Shown one piece after another: positions 16,292-24,370 of a stretch of DNA of 34,959 nt (within the stretch, counting starts at the first letter, position 1; every line of letters starts with the position of its first letter). The stretch spans positions 1 to 34,959 of the forward strand of contig JAKIWE010000007.1 in assembly GCA_022750195.1 (NCBI GenBank). Reading direction: 5' to 3'. A program made the position numbers and the translations under genes. The stretch comes from Thermoplasmata archaeon (GTDB taxonomy: Archaea > Thermoplasmatota > Thermoplasmata > Lutacidiplasmatales > UBA184). The notes below the pieces were generated by a model. The model had not been told where the DNA came from, did no database searches, and saw only the letters and a program-made list of their open reading frames with translations.

Positions 16292-18241
16292 ATGGATCTC
16301 CTCACCGACACGTTCATTCTCCTTCTCCTCGGGCTCATCGTCGGGGTGTTCCTCCTCGCCGGGTTCTTCCTGATCGGAGACAACCAGGTCGGTATCCTCA
16401 CCCGACGGGCTCTCGGCCGCCCGATGCCCCAGGGTCAAGTCATCGCCCGACGGGGCCAGGTCGGTGTCCAGGCGGACACGCTCGTCCCCGGCCTCTACTG
16501 GCGGATGCCGTTCATCTGGCGGATCGAGAAGATGGAGGTCATCAACATCCCCGACGGCCAGATCGGCATCGTCGAGGCGATCGACGGCCAGCCGCTCCCG
16601 AAAGGCCGCGTCGTGGGCGACGAGGTCGAGTGCAACCAGTTCCAGGACGCCCGCATGTTCCTGGATGGCGACGGGAGCCCGACCGCCCGCCGGGGCCACA
16701 AGGGTCCCCAGGGGGCGATCCTGCGGCCGGGCAAGTACCGGGTCAACACGCGCCTCTTCCTGATCGGCCTGCGGCCGGCGACGCTGATCTCGATCGGCTC
16801 GTTCGGCGTCGTCATCGCGCAGGACGGCAAGCCGATGCCATCGAACCTCCAGGTCGCCCCGCTCTCGAAGGGACAACACAGCTACTTCCAGAAGGGCCAG
16901 GAGTTCCTCGACGGCGAGGGATACCGAGGTCCGCAGCTCGAGACCTTGCAGGCCGGGTTGTATTACATCAACCCGCTCTTGTTCATGGTCCAGGGCTACA
17001 AGCTGTTCGAGGTCCCGCCCGGGACCGTCGCGGTGCTCCGGTCGAACGTCGGCGCGGAGCTGGTGAAGAGCTCGGTTGGACCCGTTCCCGTCGGCGACCC
17101 CGCCAAGGCGATCACGACGGCGCCGCTCCACGACGACGTCGAGATGCTGGTGCCACTCACCACCGACAAGAACGTGCGGGGCATCTACAAGGAGCCCCTC
17201 GCCCCCGGCGTCTACAACCTCAACCCGGTCGCCTACACCGCCTACCTAGTCCCGACGAGCGCGGTGATGATCGATTGGGCCGACGACCCGAACCGGCCGG
17301 GCGAGGAGCAGAAGGAGCTGTTCCAGTTCGGGTCGCTCGGCGTCACCTCGAAGGACGGTTTCGCCATCGCCGTAGAGGTTCGCCTGGTCACCCGCATCGA
17401 CCCGTCGAACGCGGCGTTCATCATCGCCCGCTTCGGCTCGGTCCGCGGCCTGATCGAACAGATCATCCACCCGGTCATCGACGCGGAGTTCCGCAACAAC
17501 GCCGGGAGCAAGAAGGCGCTCGAGTTCGTCCAGAGCCGGACGGACCTCCAACGGGAGGCCCTCGACAAGGCAAAGGACGCCTTCGGGAAGTACAACGTCG
17601 AAGCGCAGAACCTGCTGATCAGCCAGATCCGGATGCCGCCGGAGCTGATGGCGACCCAGACCCAGAAGGAGATCGCCATGCAGCAGCAGGCCCAGTACGA
17701 GGAGCAGGCGAAGGCCGGGGAGAAGCAGATCGCGGTCCAGGAGATGCTGGCCCGCGCCGCGAAGCAACCCGAGGTCGTCGCCGCCCTTCTCCAGATCGAT
17801 ATCAACAAGAACCGGGCCTCGGCGATGGTCGAGGAGGCGAACGGCATCCGCGACTCCACCCGGATCAAGGCCGAGGGCGACAAGTCCGCACTCGTCCTGA
17901 TCGGCGACGGTGAGGGGGCGAAGTCGGCCGCGATCGGCGCGGGACAAGCGAAGGCCGTCGAAGCCGTGGGTCTCGCCCAAGGGCAGGCGTACCAGGCTCA
18001 GACCGAGGTGCTGGGTGCCGACAAGGTCGCCCTCGTTCGGGTCATGGAAGCGGTCCGCGACGGCAAGATCGCCATCACGCCGACGACGCTGTTCCAGATG
18101 AGCGGCGACGGCAGCGGCGGCTCCGCGGGGTCCCTCCTCACCGCATACTTCGCCCGCGTGCTCGCCGGCATGGACGGGTCGTCGGGGGCTGTCAGCGGCA
18201 CGGCACCCGCCGCGCCGACGCCGCCGGCCAAGAAGAGTTGA
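16292..18241 (+). CDS. SPFH/flotillin-like membrane scaffold protein with N-terminal internal repeats
   Basis: This 649-residue protein has an N-terminal membrane helix (about 8-28). An unusual beta-rich region follows (about 30-325) with about four copies of a roughly 80-residue unit: a GxxGVV-x3-DGxPxP turn (near 30-47, 88-103 and 169-183) then a PGxYxxNP motif (near 66, 146, 221 and 305). An SPFH/band-7 domain follows (about 345-455), then a long Ala/Glu/Gln-rich coiled coil (about 455-600) and a flexible Ala/Pro tail. SPFH proteins oligomerise into membrane cages and organise microdomains. The repeated N-terminal part recalls the arrangement of repeats before an SPFH-like shoulder in major vault protein, but that is only a shape analogy. 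GAGTGAGG about 8 bases before ATG 16292 may aid initiation. Confidence 0.88.
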   Translation: MDLLTDTFILLLLGLIVGVFLLAGFFLIGDNQVGILTRRALGRPMPQGQVIARRGQVGVQADTLVPGLYWRMPFIWRIEKMEVINIPDGQIGIVEAIDGQPLPKGRVVGDEVECNQFQDARMFLDGDGSPTARRGHKGPQGAILRPGKYRVNTRLFLIGLRPATLISIGSFGVVIAQDGKPMPSNLQVAPLSKGQHSYFQKGQEFLDGEGYRGPQLETLQAGLYYINPLLFMVQGYKLFEVPPGTVAVLRSNVGAELVKSSVGPVPVGDPAKAITTAPLHDDVEMLVPLTTDKNVRGIYKEPLAPGVYNLNPVAYTAYLVPTSAVMIDWADDPNRPGEEQKELFQFGSLGVTSKDGFAIAVEVRLVTRIDPSNAAFIIARFGSVRGLIEQIIHPVIDAEFRNNAGSKKALEFVQSRTDLQREALDKAKDAFGKYNVEAQNLLISQIRMPPELMATQTQKEIAMQQQAQYEEQAKAGEKQIAVQEMLARAAKQPEVVAALLQIDINKNRASAMVEEANGIRDSTRIKAEGDKSALVLIGDGEGAKSAAIGAGQAKAVEAVGLAQGQAYQAQTEVLGADKVALVRVMEAVRDGKIAITPTTLFQMSGDGSGGSAGSLLTAYFARVLAGMDGSSGAVSGTAPAAPTPPAKKS

Positions 18242-18265
18242 GCCGACCGGCTCCGAACACGCCGT

Positions 18266-18625
18266 CTAGGCGTAGTGGCTCATCGAGGACCGCTCCTTCC
18301 GCTCGTTGGAGTCCTCGCCGCGTTCCTCGGCCTTCCGCTCGCGTTCGCACTCCTTCTCGTTGACCCAGAGGAACTCGAGGTCCTCGGGGTGGTCGTGCGC
18401 GATGAAGGCGCCGGCCTCGAACGCCGAGCAGAGCAGCTCCTCGAGGTTGTCCGCCTCGGTCCCCTCGAGTCGACCGGCGGTGCGCCAGTACCAGTCGGGG
18501 GCTTTGCCGGCGGCTTGGAGGTATTCGGTGATGAGGTCGTAGACGGACGCCTGATCGTCGCGGACCCGGACGTGGAGATGCTTCTGGTCCCCTTCGTCCT
18601 TCGTTTCGGCCGCCGCGGACACCAT
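18266..18625 (-). CDS. Small acidic protein of unknown function
   Basis: This 119-residue highly charged protein has an acidic core containing WYWRTAGRL and a Glu/Arg-rich C-terminal tail that looks helical. It has no cysteine cluster, signal or membrane helix and is not recognised. Coding is supported by even composition across the frame, a TATA box centred 27 bases before ATG 18625, and its separation from the neighbours. It is convergent with the SPFH gene. Confidence 0.7.
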   Translation of the reverse strand: MVSAAAETKDEGDQKHLHVRVRDDQASVYDLITEYLQAAGKAPDWYWRTAGRLEGTEADNLEELLCSAFEAGAFIAHDHPEDLEFLWVNEKECERERKAEERGEDSNERKERSSMSHYA

Positions 18626-18649
18626 CGACGCTCCGAGCCGGATACGGGC

Positions 18650-18654
18650 TATAA
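18650..18654. promoter_or_regulatory. Symmetric TATA element shared by two divergent small genes
   Basis: CTATAAC reads GTTATAG on the other strand. It is centred 27 bases before ATG 18625 (minus) and 29 bases before GTG 18681 (plus). Both distances fit leaderless archaeal initiation from one TBP site. Confidence 0.5.
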
Positions 18655-18680
18655 CTCCTCCCCGAAGCGGGAGCGATCGG

Positions 18681-19103
18681 GTGAGCTGGGCACCCGCGCG
18701 CCACGCGCTCGGTGAGAAGCGCTCATCAAGTCGGGCGGTCCTGCCGAGGTCAGCTTCCGTGTACGATCCTTCGAGCGGCTCGACCCCGAACCCGCCCGTC
18801 CAGGCGCGGTATCCCTACCTCGTCAGCCGGCTGCGGAACCGCCAGATCACGATCGAGGAGGCGACAGAGCTGTTCGCCCTCCAGCAGGTCCTCATCGCCC
18901 AAGCCACGGCCGCCAGCCGGGCTCCCCCGCCAGCGCCCGAGCCCGCGCAAGCTCCGCCACCGCCGCCCCCCCCGACGACCCTTGGGCCTGGCGTGTTTTC
19001 GGACGACAACATCGCCCTCGGCCTCCTCGCAATGGGGGTCGGCACTGGGCTTCTCGCCGCCGTCATGAAGCGGGCGCAGGCGGGTCCGAACCCCACCCGC
19101 TAG
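18681..19103 (+). CDS. Small Pro-rich protein with C-terminal membrane helix
   Basis: This 140-residue reading starts at GTG 18681. A predicted soluble helix at about 44-75 (LVSRLRNRQITIEEATELF) resembles a short SHOCT-like oligomerisation motif. A Pro/Ala linker leads to one hydrophobic C-terminal segment (about 112-130). This looks like a tail-anchored membrane protein with its N-terminus in the cytoplasm. GTG 18681 fits the shared TATA element; GTG 18759 would remove a low-complexity leader and is equally plausible. mre11 starts 8 bases downstream, so co-transcription is likely, though a role in repair is not indicated. Confidence 0.6.
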   Translation: MSWAPARHALGEKRSSSRAVLPRSASVYDPSSGSTPNPPVQARYPYLVSRLRNRQITIEEATELFALQQVLIAQATAASRAPPPAPEPAQAPPPPPPPTTLGPGVFSDDNIALGLLAMGVGTGLLAAVMKRAQAGPNPTR

Positions 19104-19111
19104 GCGCTCCC

Positions 19112-20395
19112 ATGTCCGGGAAGCGCTTCCGCTTCGCCCATCTCGCCGACGCCCACGTCGGCGCGTGGTCCCGGGACGAGGCCGTACGAACGGCGCTGCG
19201 GGAGAGCGTGGTGGCGGCGATCCGCACCGTCGGCGAACGCGAGTGCGATTTCCTCCTCGTCTCGGGAGACCTGTTCCACACGCCCGTTCCGGACCCCGCC
19301 GAGGTCGCTCCGGTCGCGGCCGCTCTGAAGGAGCTTGTCGACGCGGGCCGCCGGATCTACACCATCTACGGTTCGCACGACTACGTCGCCCACCGGACCA
19401 GTTGGCTCGACGTCCTCGCCGAGACCGGGTTGTTCTTGCGGGCCGCGCCCGAGGCGGTCCGTGCCGAGGGCGACCGGTGGACCCTCCCGTTCCTGACGGA
19501 CGAGCCGACCGGCGCGCGCATCGCCGGAATCTCCGGGCGCTCCCACGGGCTCGACCGAAGTTACTTCCTCGGCGTCGATTCCGAGGCGTTCCGGGCGGCG
19601 AGCGGGTTCCGGATCTTCCAGTTCCACGCGGCCGTGCAAGAGTACCTCCCCGACCATCTCCGGGCGCACATCCGCGGCATCTCCGTCGACGACCTCCCCG
19701 CCGGCTGCCAATACTACGCGGGCGGGCACATCCACCGGACCTACACCGGGCTCGGACCCGGCGGCGAGGGCCTCCTCGTCAATCCGGGCGCCGTGTTCGG
19801 GACGTCGGTCCCCGACATCGAGGACGGCGTCCTAGGCCGCTCCCGGCGCGGCGTCGTCATCGTCGACGTTGTGGACGACCGGCCGACCACCGAGTGGGTC
19901 GACACGATGCCCACGGGGGCGATGCGGGTCTTCGAGATCGACGTCGAGGGCCGTTCGGCGGAGGAAGCCGAGGCGAGGATCACCGCTGCAGTCGCCCGCG
20001 AGACCACCGAAGGGGCTCTTCTGTTCCCCCGAATCCAGGGGACGCTCGCGGACGGCTCCGTCGGCTCGCTCGGGCTCGGCCGCTGGGCCGGCGGGAAAAC
20101 GGCCGCGGCCTCGGTCCACTGGGACCTCACGGAGGCGCAATCGGCGGCGCCGGCGGAGTCGACGTTTTCGGGCGACGGACACCAGCTCGAGACCGAAGCG
20201 CTCGCGAAGCTGGCCGCGACTCCGAACCCCGAGCTCGCGGTTCTCGACGAAGCGTCCGGCGGCGCCCGGCTCCGCGAGTTGCTCGAGGCGCTCGGCTCCG
20301 TCCGGTCCGAGGGGGAGTCGAAGGCCGACTACGACCGCCTCCGGCTCCTCGGCGTGCTGCGCGCCCTCGACCTTCCCGAGCTCCGGAGCGACTGA
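19112..20395 (+). CDS. mre11: Mre11-family double-strand-break repair nuclease
   Basis: This 427-residue subunit of the Mre11-Rad50 complex processes DNA ends for recombination. The metallophosphatase motifs are in order: D13-A-H15, SGDLFH (D53), GSHD (87-90), then FHAAV and GGHIH. The third motif reads GSHD where the family has GNHD, so the usual metal-ligand asparagine is replaced by serine. The catalytic histidine is kept. A capping domain and a C-terminal Rad50-binding helix region (about 370-427) follow. The stop overlaps the rad50 ATG by one base (TGATG), so translation is coupled. Confidence 0.95.
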   Translation: MSGKRFRFAHLADAHVGAWSRDEAVRTALRESVVAAIRTVGERECDFLLVSGDLFHTPVPDPAEVAPVAAALKELVDAGRRIYTIYGSHDYVAHRTSWLDVLAETGLFLRAAPEAVRAEGDRWTLPFLTDEPTGARIAGISGRSHGLDRSYFLGVDSEAFRAASGFRIFQFHAAVQEYLPDHLRAHIRGISVDDLPAGCQYYAGGHIHRTYTGLGPGGEGLLVNPGAVFGTSVPDIEDGVLGRSRRGVVIVDVVDDRPTTEWVDTMPTGAMRVFEIDVEGRSAEEAEARITAAVARETTEGALLFPRIQGTLADGSVGSLGLGRWAGGKTAAASVHWDLTEAQSAAPAESTFSGDGHQLETEALAKLAATPNPELAVLDEASGGARLRELLEALGSVRSEGESKADYDRLRLLGVLRALDLPELRSD

Positions 20396-23019
20396 TGCTG
20401 CGGCTCGAGGAGATCCGACTCCGCAACGTCCGTAGCTACGAATCCGCCGCGCTCGACCTCGCCGCGGGCGTGACCGTGCTGACGGGGGACGTCGGGTCGG
20501 GCAAGACGAGCGTGCTGCACGCGATCGAGATGGCGCTGTTCGGCTTTGCCGAGGTCGAGGCCCCGTACCTCGTCCGCCACCGCAGCGGGGAGGCATCGGT
20601 GGCCCTTACGCTCCGGGACGAGTCGCACACCTACGAGCTCGCCCGCACGTTCCGCCGGCGGACCCGTCGGGGGCGCGAGGTGTTCGACGCCGAAGAGCCG
20701 ACGTTCCGAGTCGACGGGGAACTTCGCCGGTATTCCGTCACGGAGTTTCGCCAACGCGTCATCGAGCTCCTCGGCTTCCCCGACAATCCGAACCCGCGCT
20801 CTCGGTCCGACCTCTGGCGATGGGCCGTGTACACCCCGCAGGAGCGGATGCGGGAGATCCTCCATTCCGACGAGGCCGACGCCCGGCTCGAGACGATCCG
20901 AAAGGCGCTCGGCCTCGAGCGGTACCGCCGGGCCGCCGACAACGCCGAGGGGGTCGCCACGACGCTGCGCGCCGAGTCTCGGTCCCATTCCGACGTCGCC
21001 GCGGGCCTCCAGCACTTCGAGTCGGACCGCGCCCGGGCGGAGAGCCAGCTCGGGGAGGCCCGAACGGCCGCCCAGAACTCGGAGGCCGCCGCGGCCGACG
21101 CCCGGCGGGCGGTCGCCGAGGTGGATTCCCTGATCCAATCGTCCGAAACCGACCGCCGGCGGCGCGAGGCCGACCGACGACAGCGCGACCAATTGCAGGC
21201 AGAGGAGTCCCGTCTGGCGACGGCCTCGGAGGCAGCCCGACGGCGGGTGGAGAACGCGCGCTCCCAGGCCGAGGCCCGCGAGCGAGAGGCAACCGCCGCG
21301 TCCGTTCCGGCTGGTCTCGTGGCTGAGCGGCGCGCGGAACTCGATTCGGCCGAGACCGAGCTGAAGGAGCGGCGCGCGGGAGTCGTCGCCGGCGAGGTGA
21401 TCGCGCGGGAAGTCGCCGTCGCGGACGGACGGGTCGCGACGCTGAGCGCGACACGGGCGGAGTTCGACCGGTCGGAAGCGTCCGTGCGCTCGGAGCTCGA
21501 GGGCGCAGAGCGCGAGCTCCGCGAAGCGGAGCTGCGAGAGCCGGCGACCGAGCCCGTCGCCCCGACCTCCCGTTCGGTCCAGGGAATCGACGCGGCGTTG
21601 GCCCAGCTCCGGGCATCCGAGCGCGGGGCGACCGAAACCTGGAGCGCCCGGAAGGCGGAGTCCGGAGAGATCGCGGCCCTCCTGTCCGCGGGGATGTGCC
21701 CCCGATGCCATCAGGCGGTCGCGGCGGACGAGTTCCGGCCGCACCAGGAGGAGGCCGAGCGTGCGGCCGCCGACGCCGCGACGTCGCTCGAGTCGGTCCG
21801 TCGGCAGCTCGGCGAGCTCGAGGGGGAACGGTCCGGTCGAGAGCAGTTCGACCGCCTCGAGGCGGCGTGGCAGGCGCGGGAGTCGTCTCGGCAGGCTGCG
21901 GTGGCAACGCTCGCACGCCTACGGTCCCGAGAGGCCGAGCGAATCGTCGCACGGACGGCCTGGCAATCACGGTGGACGGAGGCCACGGAACAGGCCCGGA
22001 CCGTACGGGAACGGGCCCAGCCGTTCGCCGACGCGGCCGTGGCCGCCCTGCGGGCCGAAGAGGTCCGCGACCGCGCGCGCGACTCACTTCACGACGCCGA
22101 GCGGAAGGAGTCGGACGCCGCCGCGCGCCGAGCCACGGCCGAGGCCGCCCGGGCGCTGGCGCTGACGGAGGAGGATCGGTGGCGGGAGGGCGAAGAACGA
22201 CGCGCGGACGTTCGAGCGGCCCGCGAGACCCTCGACCGCGCCCTCCACGACGCCGCTGCCTCCGACCTCGCCCACGCCCAGCTGCTCGAGCGGCGCGAAG
22301 CGCTGCGAGCGAACGAACTCCGGACCCAGCGCGAACTGACGGCGGCGACCGAGCGCGTGAGCTTCGCCACCGAGCGCCGGACCGAGGCGGATGCCGGCGT
22401 CGTGGAACGACGGGAGCGGCTCGCGGAGGCTCGACGGTTCAGCGCCGCCGCGGAGTTCCTCGCTGGCCCGTTCCGCGACACGGTCCTCGACCTCGAGCGT
22501 CGGCTGCTCGGGCGGGCCCAATCCACGTTCGAGCGGAGCTTCGCGCGGGCGTTCTCCGCGCTGGTGGAAGACCCGGGTCTCGTGGCCCGCTGCGGACCCT
22601 CGTTCATCCCCTACGTCGAGATCGAAGGCGAGTGGACGCCCGCGGAAGCGCTGAGCGGCGGCGAGCGAACGGCGCTCGCACTCGCGTTCCGCCTGGCGCT
22701 CGGCGAGGTAGTCCGTGCGGCCAGCCGTCTGCGATTGGATACGATCATCCTCGACGAGCCGACCGAGGGGTTCTCTCCCGAGCAGGTCGAACGGATGGGC
22801 GAGCTGTTGCGGACCCTTCCCTGGGGACAGGTCATCGTCGTGACGCACGAGGCGGGACTCGCCGCGATCGCCGACCGCTCGGTGCGCGTGGAAAAGATCG
22901 CCGGAGTTTCCCGGTTGTCGGGTGATGGCGTCCCGACCGAACCGGCGCCCGAGGTCGCCGCTCCCAGCCCGCGGCGCCGTCGCACGAAGCTCGACGCGGA
23001 GCTTCCCGTCGCTAGGTGA
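20395..23019 (+). CDS. rad50: Rad50 ATPase/coiled-coil DNA repair protein
   Basis: This 874-residue SMC-like ATPase partners Mre11. The Walker A motif is GDVGSGKT (31-38). Two long Arg/Glu/Ala-rich coiled coils flank the zinc hook C435-P-R-C438, where two molecules join through one zinc. The ABC signature LSGGER begins at L753 and Walker B ends at D787-E788 (ILDEP). A final segment resembles the D-loop/H-loop region (VVTHEAGL). The length is that of an archaeal Rad50. The short C-terminal tail past about 840 is Arg/Pro-rich. The stop overlaps the convergent aldo/keto reductase gene by 8 bases. Confidence 0.96.
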   Translation: MLRLEEIRLRNVRSYESAALDLAAGVTVLTGDVGSGKTSVLHAIEMALFGFAEVEAPYLVRHRSGEASVALTLRDESHTYELARTFRRRTRRGREVFDAEEPTFRVDGELRRYSVTEFRQRVIELLGFPDNPNPRSRSDLWRWAVYTPQERMREILHSDEADARLETIRKALGLERYRRAADNAEGVATTLRAESRSHSDVAAGLQHFESDRARAESQLGEARTAAQNSEAAAADARRAVAEVDSLIQSSETDRRRREADRRQRDQLQAEESRLATASEAARRRVENARSQAEAREREATAASVPAGLVAERRAELDSAETELKERRAGVVAGEVIAREVAVADGRVATLSATRAEFDRSEASVRSELEGAERELREAELREPATEPVAPTSRSVQGIDAALAQLRASERGATETWSARKAESGEIAALLSAGMCPRCHQAVAADEFRPHQEEAERAAADAATSLESVRRQLGELEGERSGREQFDRLEAAWQARESSRQAAVATLARLRSREAERIVARTAWQSRWTEATEQARTVRERAQPFADAAVAALRAEEVRDRARDSLHDAERKESDAAARRATAEAARALALTEEDRWREGEERRADVRAARETLDRALHDAAASDLAHAQLLERREALRANELRTQRELTAATERVSFATERRTEADAGVVERRERLAEARRFSAAAEFLAGPFRDTVLDLERRLLGRAQSTFERSFARAFSALVEDPGLVARCGPSFIPYVEIEGEWTPAEALSGGERTALALAFRLALGEVVRAASRLRLDTIILDEPTEGFSPEQVERMGELLRTLPWGQVIVVTHEAGLAAIADRSVRVEKIAGVSRLSGDGVPTEPAPEVAAPSPRRRRTKLDAELPVAR

Positions 23020-24118
23020 GCAGCGCCGCGAATGCCGGCCCGTCCCACGGGGACGACTCGGCGAGGCGAAGATTCTCGGCGAGGTGCTCGGGAGTCTTCT
23101 GGCCGACGACCGGACCGATCGTGCCCGGCGCCGACCGGGCGAATTGGAGCGCGGTCTGCGCGGCGGTGAGCTCGCCGGTCGCCGGGCCTTCGACCGCGAG
23201 CCGACCTTGCAGGAGCGGGACGCTCGTGAACGTCCCGAGCTTCAACCGCTTCGCAGCCTCGAACACCGTCAACCGCGCGCCGTCCACCGTCTGGGTGCGG
23301 AGGCGGGCGGCCTCGGGCATCACCAGGTTGAACGGAAACTGGACGAACGCGAGCCCGTGGTCGTCGCCGCCCACCTTCTCGGCCACGCGAACCAGGTCCT
23401 CGAGCGCGAAGTGGCCGGGCTCGCTCCGCGGGATCCGGAGGCAGTCCCAGGTCGCGAGTCCGTAGCTCCCGAGTTCTCCCTGGTCCCGGAGCGACTCGTA
23501 GAGCGTGAACGCCTCCTCGAGTCTCGCGAGGAACATCTCGCGTCCGACGACGGGGAGCTGGGCGTCGGCGGCGTTGTGCAGGTACACGAGGTCGATCGTC
23601 GCGAGACCGAGGTTGTCGCAGGACCGATTGAACTGGTCCTGCAGGAAGGTTCGGCTCATGGCGTGGCTCCCGTCGACGATGTCGGAGGGCCGGAGGACTC
23701 CGGGTTTGAGGAGCTCGCGGCGGATCCACTCTTCGCCGGACACCCCCGACTCCGCGTCGGGGGCGAGGTAGCCGTTCTTCGTGGCGACGAACGTCTGCTC
23801 CCGCGCGACGCGCCCTTCTGACGCCGCTCGTTGGAGGGCGCGCCCGAGCGAGCGTTCGGCCCGCTGATGCCGGTAATTGATGGCCGTGTCGAAGACGTTC
23901 ACGCGACGGGAAGCGAGGCAGAGGGCGACCGACTGCTCCACGGCCAGGTCGGTCGCACCATCGACCCGTCCGAGGTACGTGCCCAGTCCGAACGAGGAGA
24001 GCGTAAGCCCGCCCGGCGCGGTCCGAAAGTGATTGGGGGCCAACTGGTGCGCGGTAGTGCCTTGCCGCGCGAACTCGGCCGTGCCCTCCGGAGTTGCCCG
24101 TCCGCTTCGCCGATGCAC
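23012..24118 (-). CDS. Aldo/keto reductase family oxidoreductase
   Basis: This 368-residue NAD(P)H-dependent TIM-barrel protein carries the catalytic tetrad D77, Y82 (FDTAINY), K114 (ATKNGY) and H181 (VYLHNA). FGLGTYLG near the N-terminus is the usual first strand. The substrate cannot be told from the sequence. GTG 24118 is chosen as the first start giving a normal family length; the frame is open further upstream (to 25738), but that part is antisense to the Kelch/PKD gene. The last 8 bases overlap rad50 in opposite orientation. Confidence 0.88.
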   Translation of the reverse strand: MHRRSGRATPEGTAEFARQGTTAHQLAPNHFRTAPGGLTLSSFGLGTYLGRVDGATDLAVEQSVALCLASRRVNVFDTAINYRHQRAERSLGRALQRAASEGRVAREQTFVATKNGYLAPDAESGVSGEEWIRRELLKPGVLRPSDIVDGSHAMSRTFLQDQFNRSCDNLGLATIDLVYLHNAADAQLPVVGREMFLARLEEAFTLYESLRDQGELGSYGLATWDCLRIPRSEPGHFALEDLVRVAEKVGGDDHGLAFVQFPFNLVMPEAARLRTQTVDGARLTVFEAAKRLKLGTFTSVPLLQGRLAVEGPATGELTAAQTALQFARSAPGTIGPVVGQKTPEHLAENLRLAESSPWDGPAFAALLT

Positions 24119-24370
24119 GCGACCGTTTGGCGGGTCGGCAGAAAAGCCTCGCGCTTCCCGGTGAGGTTCAACTAGCCGGCGGCCGTCCTCCCGCCCCGGC
24201 GTCCCGATGCCCCGACGGAAGTACGGCCGGTTGCGGAAGCCGATTCCGCCGGTCAAGCCTGAGAAATGCCGATTCTGCCGGTTGCACCGGCCCTGCCCCG
24301 CCCATGGACGCCGGTCGGAGTGACCGGTCGCCCGGGGACTTGCGAAGCGGACGAAGGAGTGACAACCGTT

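Noticed and set aside
14053..16401. A 782-residue open frame on the minus strand antisense to hppA
   Set aside because: Arg/Asp/Glu/His-rich low-complexity translation typical of a GC-rich shadow; the plus strand encodes a textbook pyrophosphatase.
19165..20394. N-terminal extension of the rad50 frame back to 19165
   Set aside because: It overlaps mre11 in another frame and has shadow composition; Rad50 similarity starts exactly at ATG 20395.
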